From Flavobacteriaceae bacterium PS02293 (GTDB lineage Bacteria > Bacteroidota > Bacteroidia > Flavobacteriales > Weeksellaceae): a DNA stretch of 64,000 nt. The notes under the pieces are model-generated. The model did no database searches, had not been told where the DNA came from, and worked only from the letters and a program-made list of their open reading frames with translations. Shown here piece after piece: positions 17,934 through 25,619 of the stretch (its first letter is position 1; each line of letters opens with the position of its first letter). Location of the stretch: contig JASCOV010000014.1 in NCBI GenBank assembly GCA_029960045.1, positions 1 through 64,000 of the forward strand, in the 5' to 3' direction. The position numbers were made by a program, and so were the translations under genes.

Positions 17934-18974
17934 ATGAAAAAAATAACAGCGCTTGCGCTTATTGCAATAACATTGGTCGCTTGTAAAAAGGAAACAAAAA
18001 CCATTACAAGAGTTGACCCAAAAACCGGAAAAACCGAAACTGTAACTGTGGAAGTTTCTTCAGAAGAAGCTTCAAAACCGAAAGCAATCGCTGACAGCAG
18101 CGGCGTTTACAAACAGAAATTCATTCTGGAAAAAGGCGTGACTTATCCATTAGTTTCTTATCAAAGAGAAATCCAGTCTTTGACAACACCAGACGGAAAA
18201 ACCATGTCCGGAACCAATGAAACAACGGACGAAATGTCTATAACAGTCAATGATTTCAAAGATAATATCTACGATTTGACCTTGAATATGACAGGAAAAA
18301 GAATGTCTAATTCTTCAAACGGAAAAACCATTGTCATTGATACCAAACAAGCTGCACCAACGGAAGATGCTCTTAAAATGGACTATATCGTAAGCAAAGG
18401 TTTGGCTGGAAACAAGCTGAATGTAAAAATGGATGCTTACGGAAATGTAAAAACAGTTTCCGGATTTGATGTAGTTTATGGAAATCTGAAAAAGGCAATC
18501 GCCGGAACCGTGAAAGACACAAAACAACAAGATGCTTTTATAGAAAGCTTCAAAGCAGGTTTCAATGAAGCAATGATGAAAGAACAATTGGGCAAAAACC
18601 TAAAACTTCTTCCAGCAAAAGGTGCAAAAATAGGCGACAAATGGACAGATTCTGAAGATATCGTTCCTGGAAAAGTGAAACAAACTTTGACATTTACATT
18701 AACTAAAGTTGAAGACGGAAAAGCAGAAATCACTGTAACTGGAGTAATTCCTTCAAAATCTGACAAGCAAACTCAAAACGGAATGACGCACACAATGAGT
18801 GTTGGTGGAACAGAAAGCGGAAAAATCATCATCGATGAGCATACAGGCTGGCTTCTGAACCAAAATCTGTCTATCAAAACTACGCAGAAAGAAAGCGTGA
18901 CAGATGGTAAACAAACTCAAAGTATGACCAAAAGCTCAACTACGTCTATTATCATAAATCCTTCTTATAAGTAA
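17934..18974 (+). CDS. DUF6263-type lipoprotein
   Basis: The 346-residue protein has a lipoprotein signal, lipobox near LVACK (Cys about residue 17), and then a Lys/Thr-rich linker. The remainder is Gly/Thr/Lys-rich and beta-strand-like, with conserved-looking LLPAKGAKIGDKWTDSEDIVPG and SGKIIIDEHTGWLLNQNLSI. I recall this as the DUF6263 pattern in Flavobacteriia. The product is probably an outer-membrane-anchored lipoprotein. Its function is not known. Confidence 0.78.
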   Translation: MKKITALALIAITLVACKKETKTITRVDPKTGKTETVTVEVSSEEASKPKAIADSSGVYKQKFILEKGVTYPLVSYQREIQSLTTPDGKTMSGTNETTDEMSITVNDFKDNIYDLTLNMTGKRMSNSSNGKTIVIDTKQAAPTEDALKMDYIVSKGLAGNKLNVKMDAYGNVKTVSGFDVVYGNLKKAIAGTVKDTKQQDAFIESFKAGFNEAMMKEQLGKNLKLLPAKGAKIGDKWTDSEDIVPGKVKQTLTFTLTKVEDGKAEITVTGVIPSKSDKQTQNGMTHTMSVGGTESGKIIIDEHTGWLLNQNLSIKTTQKESVTDGKQTQSMTKSSTTSIIINPSYK

Positions 18975-19000
18975 GGTTATTAATTTTAAAAAATTATAAA

Positions 19001-19231
19001 ATGTTCAAGCACATTTTCGAATTTGTATTAACTGTCATCATTATTTTCTTCGTTTGGAATATTTTGAAAAGATTGTTTTTCAATGCGTTTTATAAAAATT
19101 TCCCAACTCTGAATCCAAAAAATCAACAGCAAAACGAACCAACCAGTTCGAAAAAAATGCCCAACCAAAAAGTAAAATGGGATGCAGAAACTGTAGATTA
19201 TGAGGAAATAAAAGAGGATAAGAAAAATTAG
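19001..19231 (+). CDS. DUF4834-family small membrane protein
   Basis: The 76-residue protein has one membrane helix at about residues 5-25 (FEFVLTVIIIFFVWNILKRLFF). A hydrophilic tail rich in Lys, Asn and Gln follows, ending WDAETVDYEEIKEDK. The N-terminal helix and C-terminal acidic YEEI motif match DUF4834 of Bacteroidota. It follows the lipoprotein gene by 26 nt and precedes a strong terminator. Confidence 0.8.
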   Translation: MFKHIFEFVLTVIIIFFVWNILKRLFFNAFYKNFPTLNPKNQQQNEPTSSKKMPNQKVKWDAETVDYEEIKEDKKN

Positions 19232-19257
19232 TTTAAATCTTATTTAAAATAAACACA

Positions 19258-19292
19258 AAACCTTTCAGATTATTAAGTCTGAAAGGTTTTTT
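19258..19292 (+). terminator. Terminator after the DUF4834 gene
   Basis: AAACCTTTCAGA pairs with TCTGAAAGGTTT around a short loop and is followed by TTTTTT. It closes the lipoprotein-DUF4834 transcript. Confidence 0.8.
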
Positions 19293-19399
19293 AATATTAA
19301 ATTTGGAATTTAAAATTTTAAAGCAAATTTGTAATTGATATTAATTTAAAGCATTGATTTTAAATCCAATATCTAAAGTCTAATATCTAACATCTATTT

Positions 19400-21940
19400 A
19401 TGTTCAAGAATAAGAAGAATCTAATATTCATCCTTGCAAGTTTTGTCGTTTTCATTTTGCTGGCTGTAGTTTACGCCAATCCTGTCATCTCAGGAAAACG
19501 TTTGATGCAGCACGATATCGTTTTCTACAAAGGTGGTGCAGAAGAACTTTTGCAATACAGAGCCAATAACGAAAACGAAACTTACTGGAGTGATGCAATG
19601 TTTGGTGGAATGCCTACTTACCAAACCGGAGCACAATTTCGTGGCGATGTCATCAAGAAAATTGACGATTTGTTTTTGTTCCTTCCAAAACCTGCGAATT
19701 ATTTATTCTTATTGTTTGCCGGATTTTTCTTTTTGGGAATAATTGCAGTTAGAAATTGGAAATATGCTTTACTTGGAGCGACCTTCTTTGGATTATCGAC
19801 ATATTTTTACATCATTATTGCGGCCGGACACAATGGAAAAGTTCATACGATTGCTTATTTCGCTCCGCTAGTTGCCGGAATTTTATTAGTTTATTTCCGT
19901 AAAAAATATATTCTCGGATTCATTACCACAACCCTTTTTATGGGTCTTCAGATTTGTGCGAATCACCCGCAGATGACTTATTATTTGTTCATCGGATTAG
20001 GATTTTTATTTTTATCTGAATTGATAAGAGCCATCAAAGGAAAAATCGAATGGAAACATTTCCTAATTTCTTCCGGAATTGTAGCAGTTGCAGCAATAAT
20101 CGGTGTTGGGATGAATTCTCAAAGGATTATGGCAAATGCCGAATATGTGAAGGAAACCGTTCGTGGAAAGCAAATTCTGAACACAGGTTCTCACAGTGCA
20201 GGAAAATCTGGAATGGATAAAGAAAGCATAACAATGTGGAGCTACGGAAAACTAGAAACCCTTAACTTATTCATTCCGAGATTAATGGGAGGTGCAAGTC
20301 AGGAAGAAGGTTCCGACAAAATGATGGAACACGTACAGGAATTGGCTCAGGAAAACATCAAATCCCAACAGGAATACGAAATGATGATGAAAGGTTTTGG
20401 AAGTTTGACCTATTGGGGCGACCAACCAAGTACATCTGGCCCGGCTTATCAAGGTGCAGTTGTTTGTTTCCTGGCAGTTTTAGGATTTTTCTTTGCCGGA
20501 AAAAAATATAGATATTGGATTCTTAGCGCATCGATTTTGACAATTTTCTTAGCTTGGGGAAGTAATTTCTCTGCCTTGACAAATTTATTTATCGATTATG
20601 TTCCGATGTACAACAAGTTTCGTGCACCGTCTTCTATCTTGGTGGTTGTGGAATTTTTATTTCCTTTTATTGCAATTCTTGGTTTGTATAAATTCTTTAA
20701 TGATGAAAATTTGACCGAAGAATACAAGAAAAAAATTCTGCTTTATGTATCTGGAACAGTTCTCGGAATCACATTGATTTTAGCCGTTTTCGGAAAAGGT
20801 ATTTTAGGTTTCTACACAGCGAATGAAAAAACTTATCTCCCGCCATTTTTATTGGATTATTTGGTGGATGAAAGAGCATCAATGTTCCAGGCCGATGCTT
20901 TCAAAGCGATTATCTATGTTTTGATTACAGCCGGCGTTTTATTTTTAGGATTAAAGAAAAAACTGAATATCAACATCGTTTTATTAATTATCGGATTTGT
21001 GAGTTTGTTTGACCTTTGGACGGTTAACAGACGTTATCTGAATGATGATAACTTTGTAGATAAAACCTTCGCCGATTATCCTTTCCAGACAGAAAATTCG
21101 GAATATCTGATGAGCAAAGCCGGAAACGATTCTTTCGTTCAAAGCCTTCTTCAACAGACCGAAGTTAATAAAGCTTTACAGACGATTGCCGAAAAAGACA
21201 AAGACCATTATAGAATTTTCAATAATATTCTATCAACTTTCAGCGAGACAAATACTTCTTATTTCAAATCTTCAATCGGTGGCTATCACGCTGTGAAATT
21301 GAGACGATATGATGATTTAATCAACAAATATTTCTCGACAACAGACCAAGTAAAAACCGTCAGAATCCTGAATATGCTGAACACCAAGTATTTCTTAGTT
21401 GGCGACCAGCAAAAACCAGAGATCACACCAAATCCTGAAGCCAACGGCAATGCGTGGTTTGTTTCTGATATTAAATTCGTGGACAATCCAAACGAAGAAC
21501 TGAACGAAACAGGAAATCTCGACACCAAGAAAATTGCTGTGATCTCCAAAGATGACAAAGCATATTTCAACGGAAAAAATCTGGTAAAAGATTCAACAGC
21601 GTTTTTGGCTTTGAAATCTTATCAGCCCAATGAATTGTCTTTTGATTCATCTTCTAAAACACCTCAATTGGCAGTCTTTTCAGAAATTTATTATCCTCAC
21701 GGTTGGAATGTTTATCTGGACGGGAACAAAGTGGATTACATCAAAGCGAATTACCTTTTGAGAGCACTTTACGTCCCAGCTGGGAAACATAAGATTGAGA
21801 TGAAATTTGAACCAGCTGTTATAGAAACTGGAAAATTATTCTCTTTGATAAGTTTCGGGTTGTTTGTTTTGTTGAGTCTGATTGGAGTTTATTTTCTGTT
21901 TAAGGATTCTCGGAAATCTGAGGTTGTGGAAGTTAATTAA
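19400..21940 (+). CDS. YfhO-family multi-pass membrane protein
   Basis: The 846-residue protein has about twelve to thirteen membrane helices spread over residues 8-540, a large exoplasmic C-terminal beta-rich domain (about 590-800) and a final helix near 815-838. The motif NPVISGKRLMQHDIVFYKGGAEE, then WSDAMFGGMPTYQ and YFAPLVAGILLVYF, matches the YfhO/glycosyltransferase-related family. In Gram-positives YfhO helps glycosylate wall polymers. The role in Bacteroidota is unknown. The gene is monocistronic or paired with the next gene. Confidence 0.83.
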   Translation: MFKNKKNLIFILASFVVFILLAVVYANPVISGKRLMQHDIVFYKGGAEELLQYRANNENETYWSDAMFGGMPTYQTGAQFRGDVIKKIDDLFLFLPKPANYLFLLFAGFFFLGIIAVRNWKYALLGATFFGLSTYFYIIIAAGHNGKVHTIAYFAPLVAGILLVYFRKKYILGFITTTLFMGLQICANHPQMTYYLFIGLGFLFLSELIRAIKGKIEWKHFLISSGIVAVAAIIGVGMNSQRIMANAEYVKETVRGKQILNTGSHSAGKSGMDKESITMWSYGKLETLNLFIPRLMGGASQEEGSDKMMEHVQELAQENIKSQQEYEMMMKGFGSLTYWGDQPSTSGPAYQGAVVCFLAVLGFFFAGKKYRYWILSASILTIFLAWGSNFSALTNLFIDYVPMYNKFRAPSSILVVVEFLFPFIAILGLYKFFNDENLTEEYKKKILLYVSGTVLGITLILAVFGKGILGFYTANEKTYLPPFLLDYLVDERASMFQADAFKAIIYVLITAGVLFLGLKKKLNINIVLLIIGFVSLFDLWTVNRRYLNDDNFVDKTFADYPFQTENSEYLMSKAGNDSFVQSLLQQTEVNKALQTIAEKDKDHYRIFNNILSTFSETNTSYFKSSIGGYHAVKLRRYDDLINKYFSTTDQVKTVRILNMLNTKYFLVGDQQKPEITPNPEANGNAWFVSDIKFVDNPNEELNETGNLDTKKIAVISKDDKAYFNGKNLVKDSTAFLALKSYQPNELSFDSSSKTPQLAVFSEIYYPHGWNVYLDGNKVDYIKANYLLRALYVPAGKHKIEMKFEPAVIETGKLFSLISFGLFVLLSLIGVYFLFKDSRKSEVVEVN

Positions 21941-21951
21941 TATTTAAAAAA

Positions 21952-22578
21952 ATGAAAAAAGTCTTTTCAAATAAAGGTTTTAATTGGATATTAATAATAA
22001 TTTCTGTCTTAAATTCAATTGATAACATTTATCTTTTAAGCAAAGAGTTTGAAGATCTAAATATTCTATTTTTCAGAATCCTTGTATTTACAATTTCCTC
22101 TTTATCATTTTTATCATTTTTCATTTTAAAACTTAATAAAGAGTTCTATTCACGATTATTTATTTTAGCAAACTTAATCTTATTAACACTTTTTATATAT
22201 TATAGCTTTACAGTTGACCAATTATTATATTCAGTAACGAGAACTGATTTGGTTTCGAATCCAGCTATTCATATAAAATTTTTTATTGGAATTATTTTGT
22301 TTTACTATTCAATCAAATTCTCTCAAGAATCAAAAACCAAAAGACAAAGTGATTATGGTTTGATGATTATACTTTTTGGTTTGTTTTTAATCATTTTAAA
22401 TTTCACTAAGGTTTTTGATTATACATCAGGAAATTTTTCTTTAATTGAATTTATCATTAAAATCATTCTGAGTGCCGGAATAATTTTTACAGGAAACAGA
22501 TTGAGATTAAGTAAATTGAAATTCAAGACTTCGATTATTACAACAATAATTCTGGCAGTAATCTGTGGAATGATATAG
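21952..22578 (+). CDS. Hypothetical membrane protein
   Basis: The 208-residue protein is almost entirely hydrophobic with about six predicted helices, separated by short Lys/Ser-rich loops. No family is recognised. It begins 11 nt after the YfhO-type gene and is followed by a terminator, so it likely shares that transcript. Codon use is very AT-rich. Confidence 0.6.
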   Translation: MKKVFSNKGFNWILIIISVLNSIDNIYLLSKEFEDLNILFFRILVFTISSLSFLSFFILKLNKEFYSRLFILANLILLTLFIYYSFTVDQLLYSVTRTDLVSNPAIHIKFFIGIILFYYSIKFSQESKTKRQSDYGLMIILFGLFLIILNFTKVFDYTSGNFSLIEFIIKIILSAGIIFTGNRLRLSKLKFKTSIITTIILAVICGMI

Positions 22579-22603
22579 AAAGATGAATTAATAAAATCTA
22601 AAA

Positions 22604-22637
22604 AAAAAGCAACCCAAATTGAGTTGCTTTAATTTTT
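22604..22637. terminator. Bidirectional terminator between convergent genes
   Basis: AAAGCAAC pairs with GTTGCTTT around a CCAAATTGA-type loop, with an A-run to the left and a T-run to the right. It separates the rightward membrane-protein gene from leftward rpsO. Confidence 0.75.
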
Positions 22638-22652
22638 TGCTTGAAAGCGGAA

Positions 22653-22922
22653 TTATTTTCTGATTCCTAATTCAGCGATGATAGCTCTGTATCTAGAGAT
22701 TTCTTTCTTCTTCAAGTAATCAAGAAGAGATTTTCTCTTTCCTACCAACATTACTAGAGATCTCTCTGTAGCAAAATCGTGACGATTAGCTTTCAAATGC
22801 TGAGAAAGGTGGTTGATTCTAAAAGTGAATAGAGCAATCTGACCTTCAGCGCTTCCTGTGTCTTGTGCAGATTTTCCGTGCTTTGCGAAGATTTCTGCTT
22901 TTTTTTCTGTTGTTAAATACAT
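22653..22922 (-). CDS. rpsO: 30S ribosomal protein S15
   Basis: The 89-residue protein has the S15 signature: GSAEGQIALFTFRINHLSQHLKANRHDFATERSLVMLVGKRKSLLDYLKK, with terminal RYRAIIAELGIRK. It binds the 16S rRNA central domain early in assembly. The length is exact for the family. A -7-type promoter element lies upstream at 22960-22967. No partner such as pnp is adjacent here. Confidence 0.98.
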   Translation of the reverse strand: MYLTTEKKAEIFAKHGKSAQDTGSAEGQIALFTFRINHLSQHLKANRHDFATERSLVMLVGKRKSLLDYLKKKEISRYRAIIAELGIRK

Positions 22923-22959
22923 TCCAATATTATTTAATGATTATTATGTAATTCGGGTG

Positions 22960-22967
22960 CAAAGATA
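22960..22967 (-). promoter_or_regulatory. Likely rpsO -7 promoter element
   Basis: On the minus strand the sequence reads TATCTTTG, a perfect TAnnTTTG match, 38 nt upstream of the rpsO start. A clear -33 element is not seen. Confidence 0.5.
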
Positions 22968-23014
22968 ACATTTTATTTGAAATTAGAAACTGTAAATCAT
23001 AAAATTATAGAATT

Positions 23015-24313
23015 TTATTGATGCTCTTCTAATAAATAACTTTTCACTAATTCAAAATCAGTCGGAAACTCAACAGATTGTTTTTCCTTTTTGTTGAAAG
23101 CTTCCAGTTTTTCAGGGATTTCGATTTTCTCTTTTAAGACCTCTTCCACAACTTCCACAAACTTTGCAGGATGCGCAGTTTCTAATAAAACACCAACAAA
23201 ATCTTCATCAGATTTTTCAGAATATTTTTCTAATCCCAAATAAGCAACCGCACCGTGCGGGTCAAGAGTATAATTGAAATCGTTCTTAACTTTTATCATC
23301 GTCTGTTTCGTCTCTTCGTCTGAAAAAGAATACGACTCAATCTCTTTTTTAAATTCTGAAACATCATCATTGAAAAGACTTTTCATTCTTTCAAAATTGC
23401 TTGGATTCCCGACATCCATTGCGTTGCTGATAGTTTGTTTCGAAGGTTTCGCTTCGTAATTTCCAGTTTCCAGATAATTTGGAACCACATCATTTGCATT
23501 AGTTGAAGCGATAAATTGATGAATTGGAAGTCCCATTTTCTTTGCAAAAAGTCCGGCTGTCAAGTTCCCAAAATTTCCACTCGGAACTGAAAAAACAATT
23601 GGCTTTCCTAATTTTTGAAGTTGAGAAAATGTCCAAAAATAATAAAACGATTGCGGAATTAATCTCGCAATATTGATGCTGTTGGCCGATGTCAAAGTGA
23701 ATTTTTGATTCAGTTCTTCGTCGGATAATATTTGTTTTGCCAAAGCCTGACAATCATCAAAAGTGCCATCGATTTCCAAAGCTTTGATATTTCCACCCCA
23801 GGTTGTAAGCTGTTTTTCCTGCAACGGACTTACTTTTCCTTTTGGATAAAGAATATAAACTTCAATTCCAGTAACATTGAAAAATCCAGAAGCCACTGCA
23901 CTTCCAGTATCTCCGGAGGTTGCCGCAATCACTTTCATCGGTTTACCTTCCGAAAAATAAGCCATCATTCTCGCCATAAACCGTGCGCCAACATCTTTGA
24001 AAGCCATCGTCGGACCGTGAAATAATTCGAGGGAATAAATATTGCCTGAGATTTTCACAGCCGGAATTTCGAAGTTCAGAACTTCATCGATGATTTCTTT
24101 TAAGTTGTCATTGGGAATGGATTCGCCGAGAAATTCTTTTGCTACTTTGAAACCAATTTCTTGAAGACTAAGATTTGGTAAATTTTCTAAAAATTCTGCT
24201 TCCAGTTGCGGAATATATTCTGGCATAAAAAGTCCGCCATCATCTGCTAAACCTTTTAGGATGGCTGTTTTTATATTTGTTTCTTCTTTTTTTCTTGTTG
24301 ATATGTATTTCAT
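23015..24313 (-). CDS. thrC: Threonine synthase
   Basis: The 432-residue PLP enzyme converts O-phosphohomoserine to threonine. The start MKYISTRKKEE is chosen because the upstream in-frame ATG (24352) adds a tail without family support. Key regions are the N-terminal LADDGGLFMPEYIPQL, the PLP-lysine motif GPTMAFKDVGARFM and the phosphate-binding ATSGDTGSAVASGF. It is the last gene of thrABC. A 344-nt spacer holding several repeats separates it from thrB, so it may also have its own promoter. Confidence 0.96.
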   Translation of the reverse strand: MKYISTRKKEETNIKTAILKGLADDGGLFMPEYIPQLEAEFLENLPNLSLQEIGFKVAKEFLGESIPNDNLKEIIDEVLNFEIPAVKISGNIYSLELFHGPTMAFKDVGARFMARMMAYFSEGKPMKVIAATSGDTGSAVASGFFNVTGIEVYILYPKGKVSPLQEKQLTTWGGNIKALEIDGTFDDCQALAKQILSDEELNQKFTLTSANSINIARLIPQSFYYFWTFSQLQKLGKPIVFSVPSGNFGNLTAGLFAKKMGLPIHQFIASTNANDVVPNYLETGNYEAKPSKQTISNAMDVGNPSNFERMKSLFNDDVSEFKKEIESYSFSDEETKQTMIKVKNDFNYTLDPHGAVAYLGLEKYSEKSDEDFVGVLLETAHPAKFVEVVEEVLKEKIEIPEKLEAFNKKEKQSVEFPTDFELVKSYLLEEHQ

Positions 24314-24335
24314 TTTGGTTTTTATGTTTAAAATT

Positions 24336-24400
24336 GAACACAAAGTGCACAAAGATTTTTTTATTATGATTGAAAATATTTTTAAGGCTCACAAAGGCGC
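24336..24400 (-). repeat. Dispersed repeat ahead of thrC (family 2)
   Basis: The stretch GAACACAAAGTGCACAAAG followed by an A/T-rich spacer and TGAAAATATTTTTAAGG closely resembles 43836-43898. In both places it begins about 20 nt upstream of a leftward start codon. Read in the gene direction it gives ATCTTTGTGCACTTTGTG, reminiscent of a Bacteroidota -7 region. Confidence 0.55.
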
Positions 24401-24437
24401 TTTGCTTATAAAAGTTAGGATTTTTTAATTTCTCGCA

Positions 24438-24458
24438 GATTTAGCAAATGTTGCAGAT
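24438..24458. repeat. Short dispersed repeat next to palindromic copy 3
   Basis: GATTTAGCAAATGTTGCAGAT differs from 9238-9258 at two positions. It again lies near a palindromic repeat copy (24563). Confidence 0.5.
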
Positions 24459-24477
24459 TTATTTACCATAATATTGT

Positions 24478-24518
24478 CATTCCGTAGGAATCTCAACAGT
24501 CTGGATTCCTACGGAATG
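24478..24518. repeat. Perfect 15-bp inverted repeat in the thrB-thrC spacer
   Basis: CATTCCGTAGGAATC (24478-24492) and GATTCCTACGGAATG (24504-24518) are perfectly complementary around an 11-nt loop. No T-run follows on the minus strand. It may be an inserted repeat, an mRNA-processing or stability hairpin, or a weak attenuator before thrC. Confidence 0.7.
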
Positions 24519-24562
24519 AAAAAACGCTGTTTTTAAATTGACTGTTGTTCTATGTTGAATCT

Positions 24563-24647
24563 GCAGCCCGACTTGAGTGGAAATCCTTTTTTGTGGCTGG
24601 AGAAGCTTTGGCAAAAAAGATTGGGAACGGAAGGCGGAAATAGCTGC
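24563..24647. repeat. Dispersed palindromic intergenic repeat, copy 3
   Basis: The repeat starts GCAGCCCGACTTGAGTGG and ends GGAAATAGCTGC. It is the shortest full copy (85 bp), with a reduced centre. It sits inside the thr operon between thrB and thrC, so it would be part of the operon mRNA if transcription continues. Confidence 0.75.
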
Positions 24648-24657
24648 CCAAATTATT

Positions 24658-25593
24658 TTAATTGATAACTCTTGCGCCTTCGTCATTGATTTTTGTGACA
24701 AAAGATTCGCTTTCTATATTTTTTTGATTAAGTAATTCTTTGATTTTGTGTGAAATAACTTCTGCAATTTCTTTCTTTTCGCACAAAGCAAAAACCGACG
24801 GCCCAGAACCGGAAATCCCAAAACCAATCGCGCCATTGTCTAAAGCGAGTTGTTTCATTTCGTAAAAATACGGAATCAGCATCGCGCGAACCGGTTCTAT
24901 GATGACATCTTCCAGACTTCGGCTCACCAAAGAAAGGTCATTCGTACAAAATCCGGCGACCAATCCGGCGATATTTCCCCATTGCTGAACGGCAGATTTC
25001 AGGCTGATTCTTTCTTTGATAATTTTTCTCGCCTCGCCTGTCGGAACGTCTACGTGCGGATGAACGGAAACCACCGATAAATCCCTTGGATAAGGCAACT
25101 TTAAAGCATCCAAAGGCTCATAACTTCTGACCAAAACCATTCCTCCCAAAAGTGCAGGCGCAACATTGTCGGCGTGTGCATTTCCGCAGGCAATGCGTTC
25201 GCCTTCCATCGCAAGTGGTAATAACTCTTGTCGTGAAAATGGTTTTCCCATCAGCTCATTGATGGCGACCAAAGCGGCAACACTACTCGCTGCGCTGGAA
25301 CCCATTCCGCTGTTGAGAGGCATTTTTTTATAGAGTTCGATGTCGATTCCTTGGTTTGAATTTATTTTTTCCAAGAACAATCGGATGACGTGAGAAACTA
25401 CATTTTTCTCTGGGTCTTTTGGAAGTTTCCCGCCGTCTCCTTCGATTTTTGTGATGGTGATTTTGTTGGAATCATTTTTCGTCAGGATGATTTCATCGCC
25501 TGGTTCGTCGATTGCAAAACCGAGAATATCATAACCGCAAACCACGTTGGCGACTGTTGCGGGAGCGAAAACTTTTATTGTATTTAAAGACAT
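24658..25593 (-). CDS. thrB: Homoserine kinase
   Basis: The 311-residue GHMP-family kinase phosphorylates homoserine. It shows APATVANVVCGYDILGFA at the N-terminus, the ATP-binding loop PLNSGMGSSAASSVAALVA (about 93-111) and the C-terminal GAIGFGISGSGPSVFAL motif. The start at MSLNTIKVFAPATVANV fits the family. It lies 26 nt downstream of thrA, consistent with cotranscription and control by the upstream attenuator. Confidence 0.96.
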   Translation of the reverse strand: MSLNTIKVFAPATVANVVCGYDILGFAIDEPGDEIILTKNDSNKITITKIEGDGGKLPKDPEKNVVSHVIRLFLEKINSNQGIDIELYKKMPLNSGMGSSAASSVAALVAINELMGKPFSRQELLPLAMEGERIACGNAHADNVAPALLGGMVLVRSYEPLDALKLPYPRDLSVVSVHPHVDVPTGEARKIIKERISLKSAVQQWGNIAGLVAGFCTNDLSLVSRSLEDVIIEPVRAMLIPYFYEMKQLALDNGAIGFGISGSGPSVFALCEKKEIAEVISHKIKELLNQKNIESESFVTKINDEGARVIN

Positions 25594-25619
25594 AATTTCT
25601 TTAATAATTGATGAATAAT

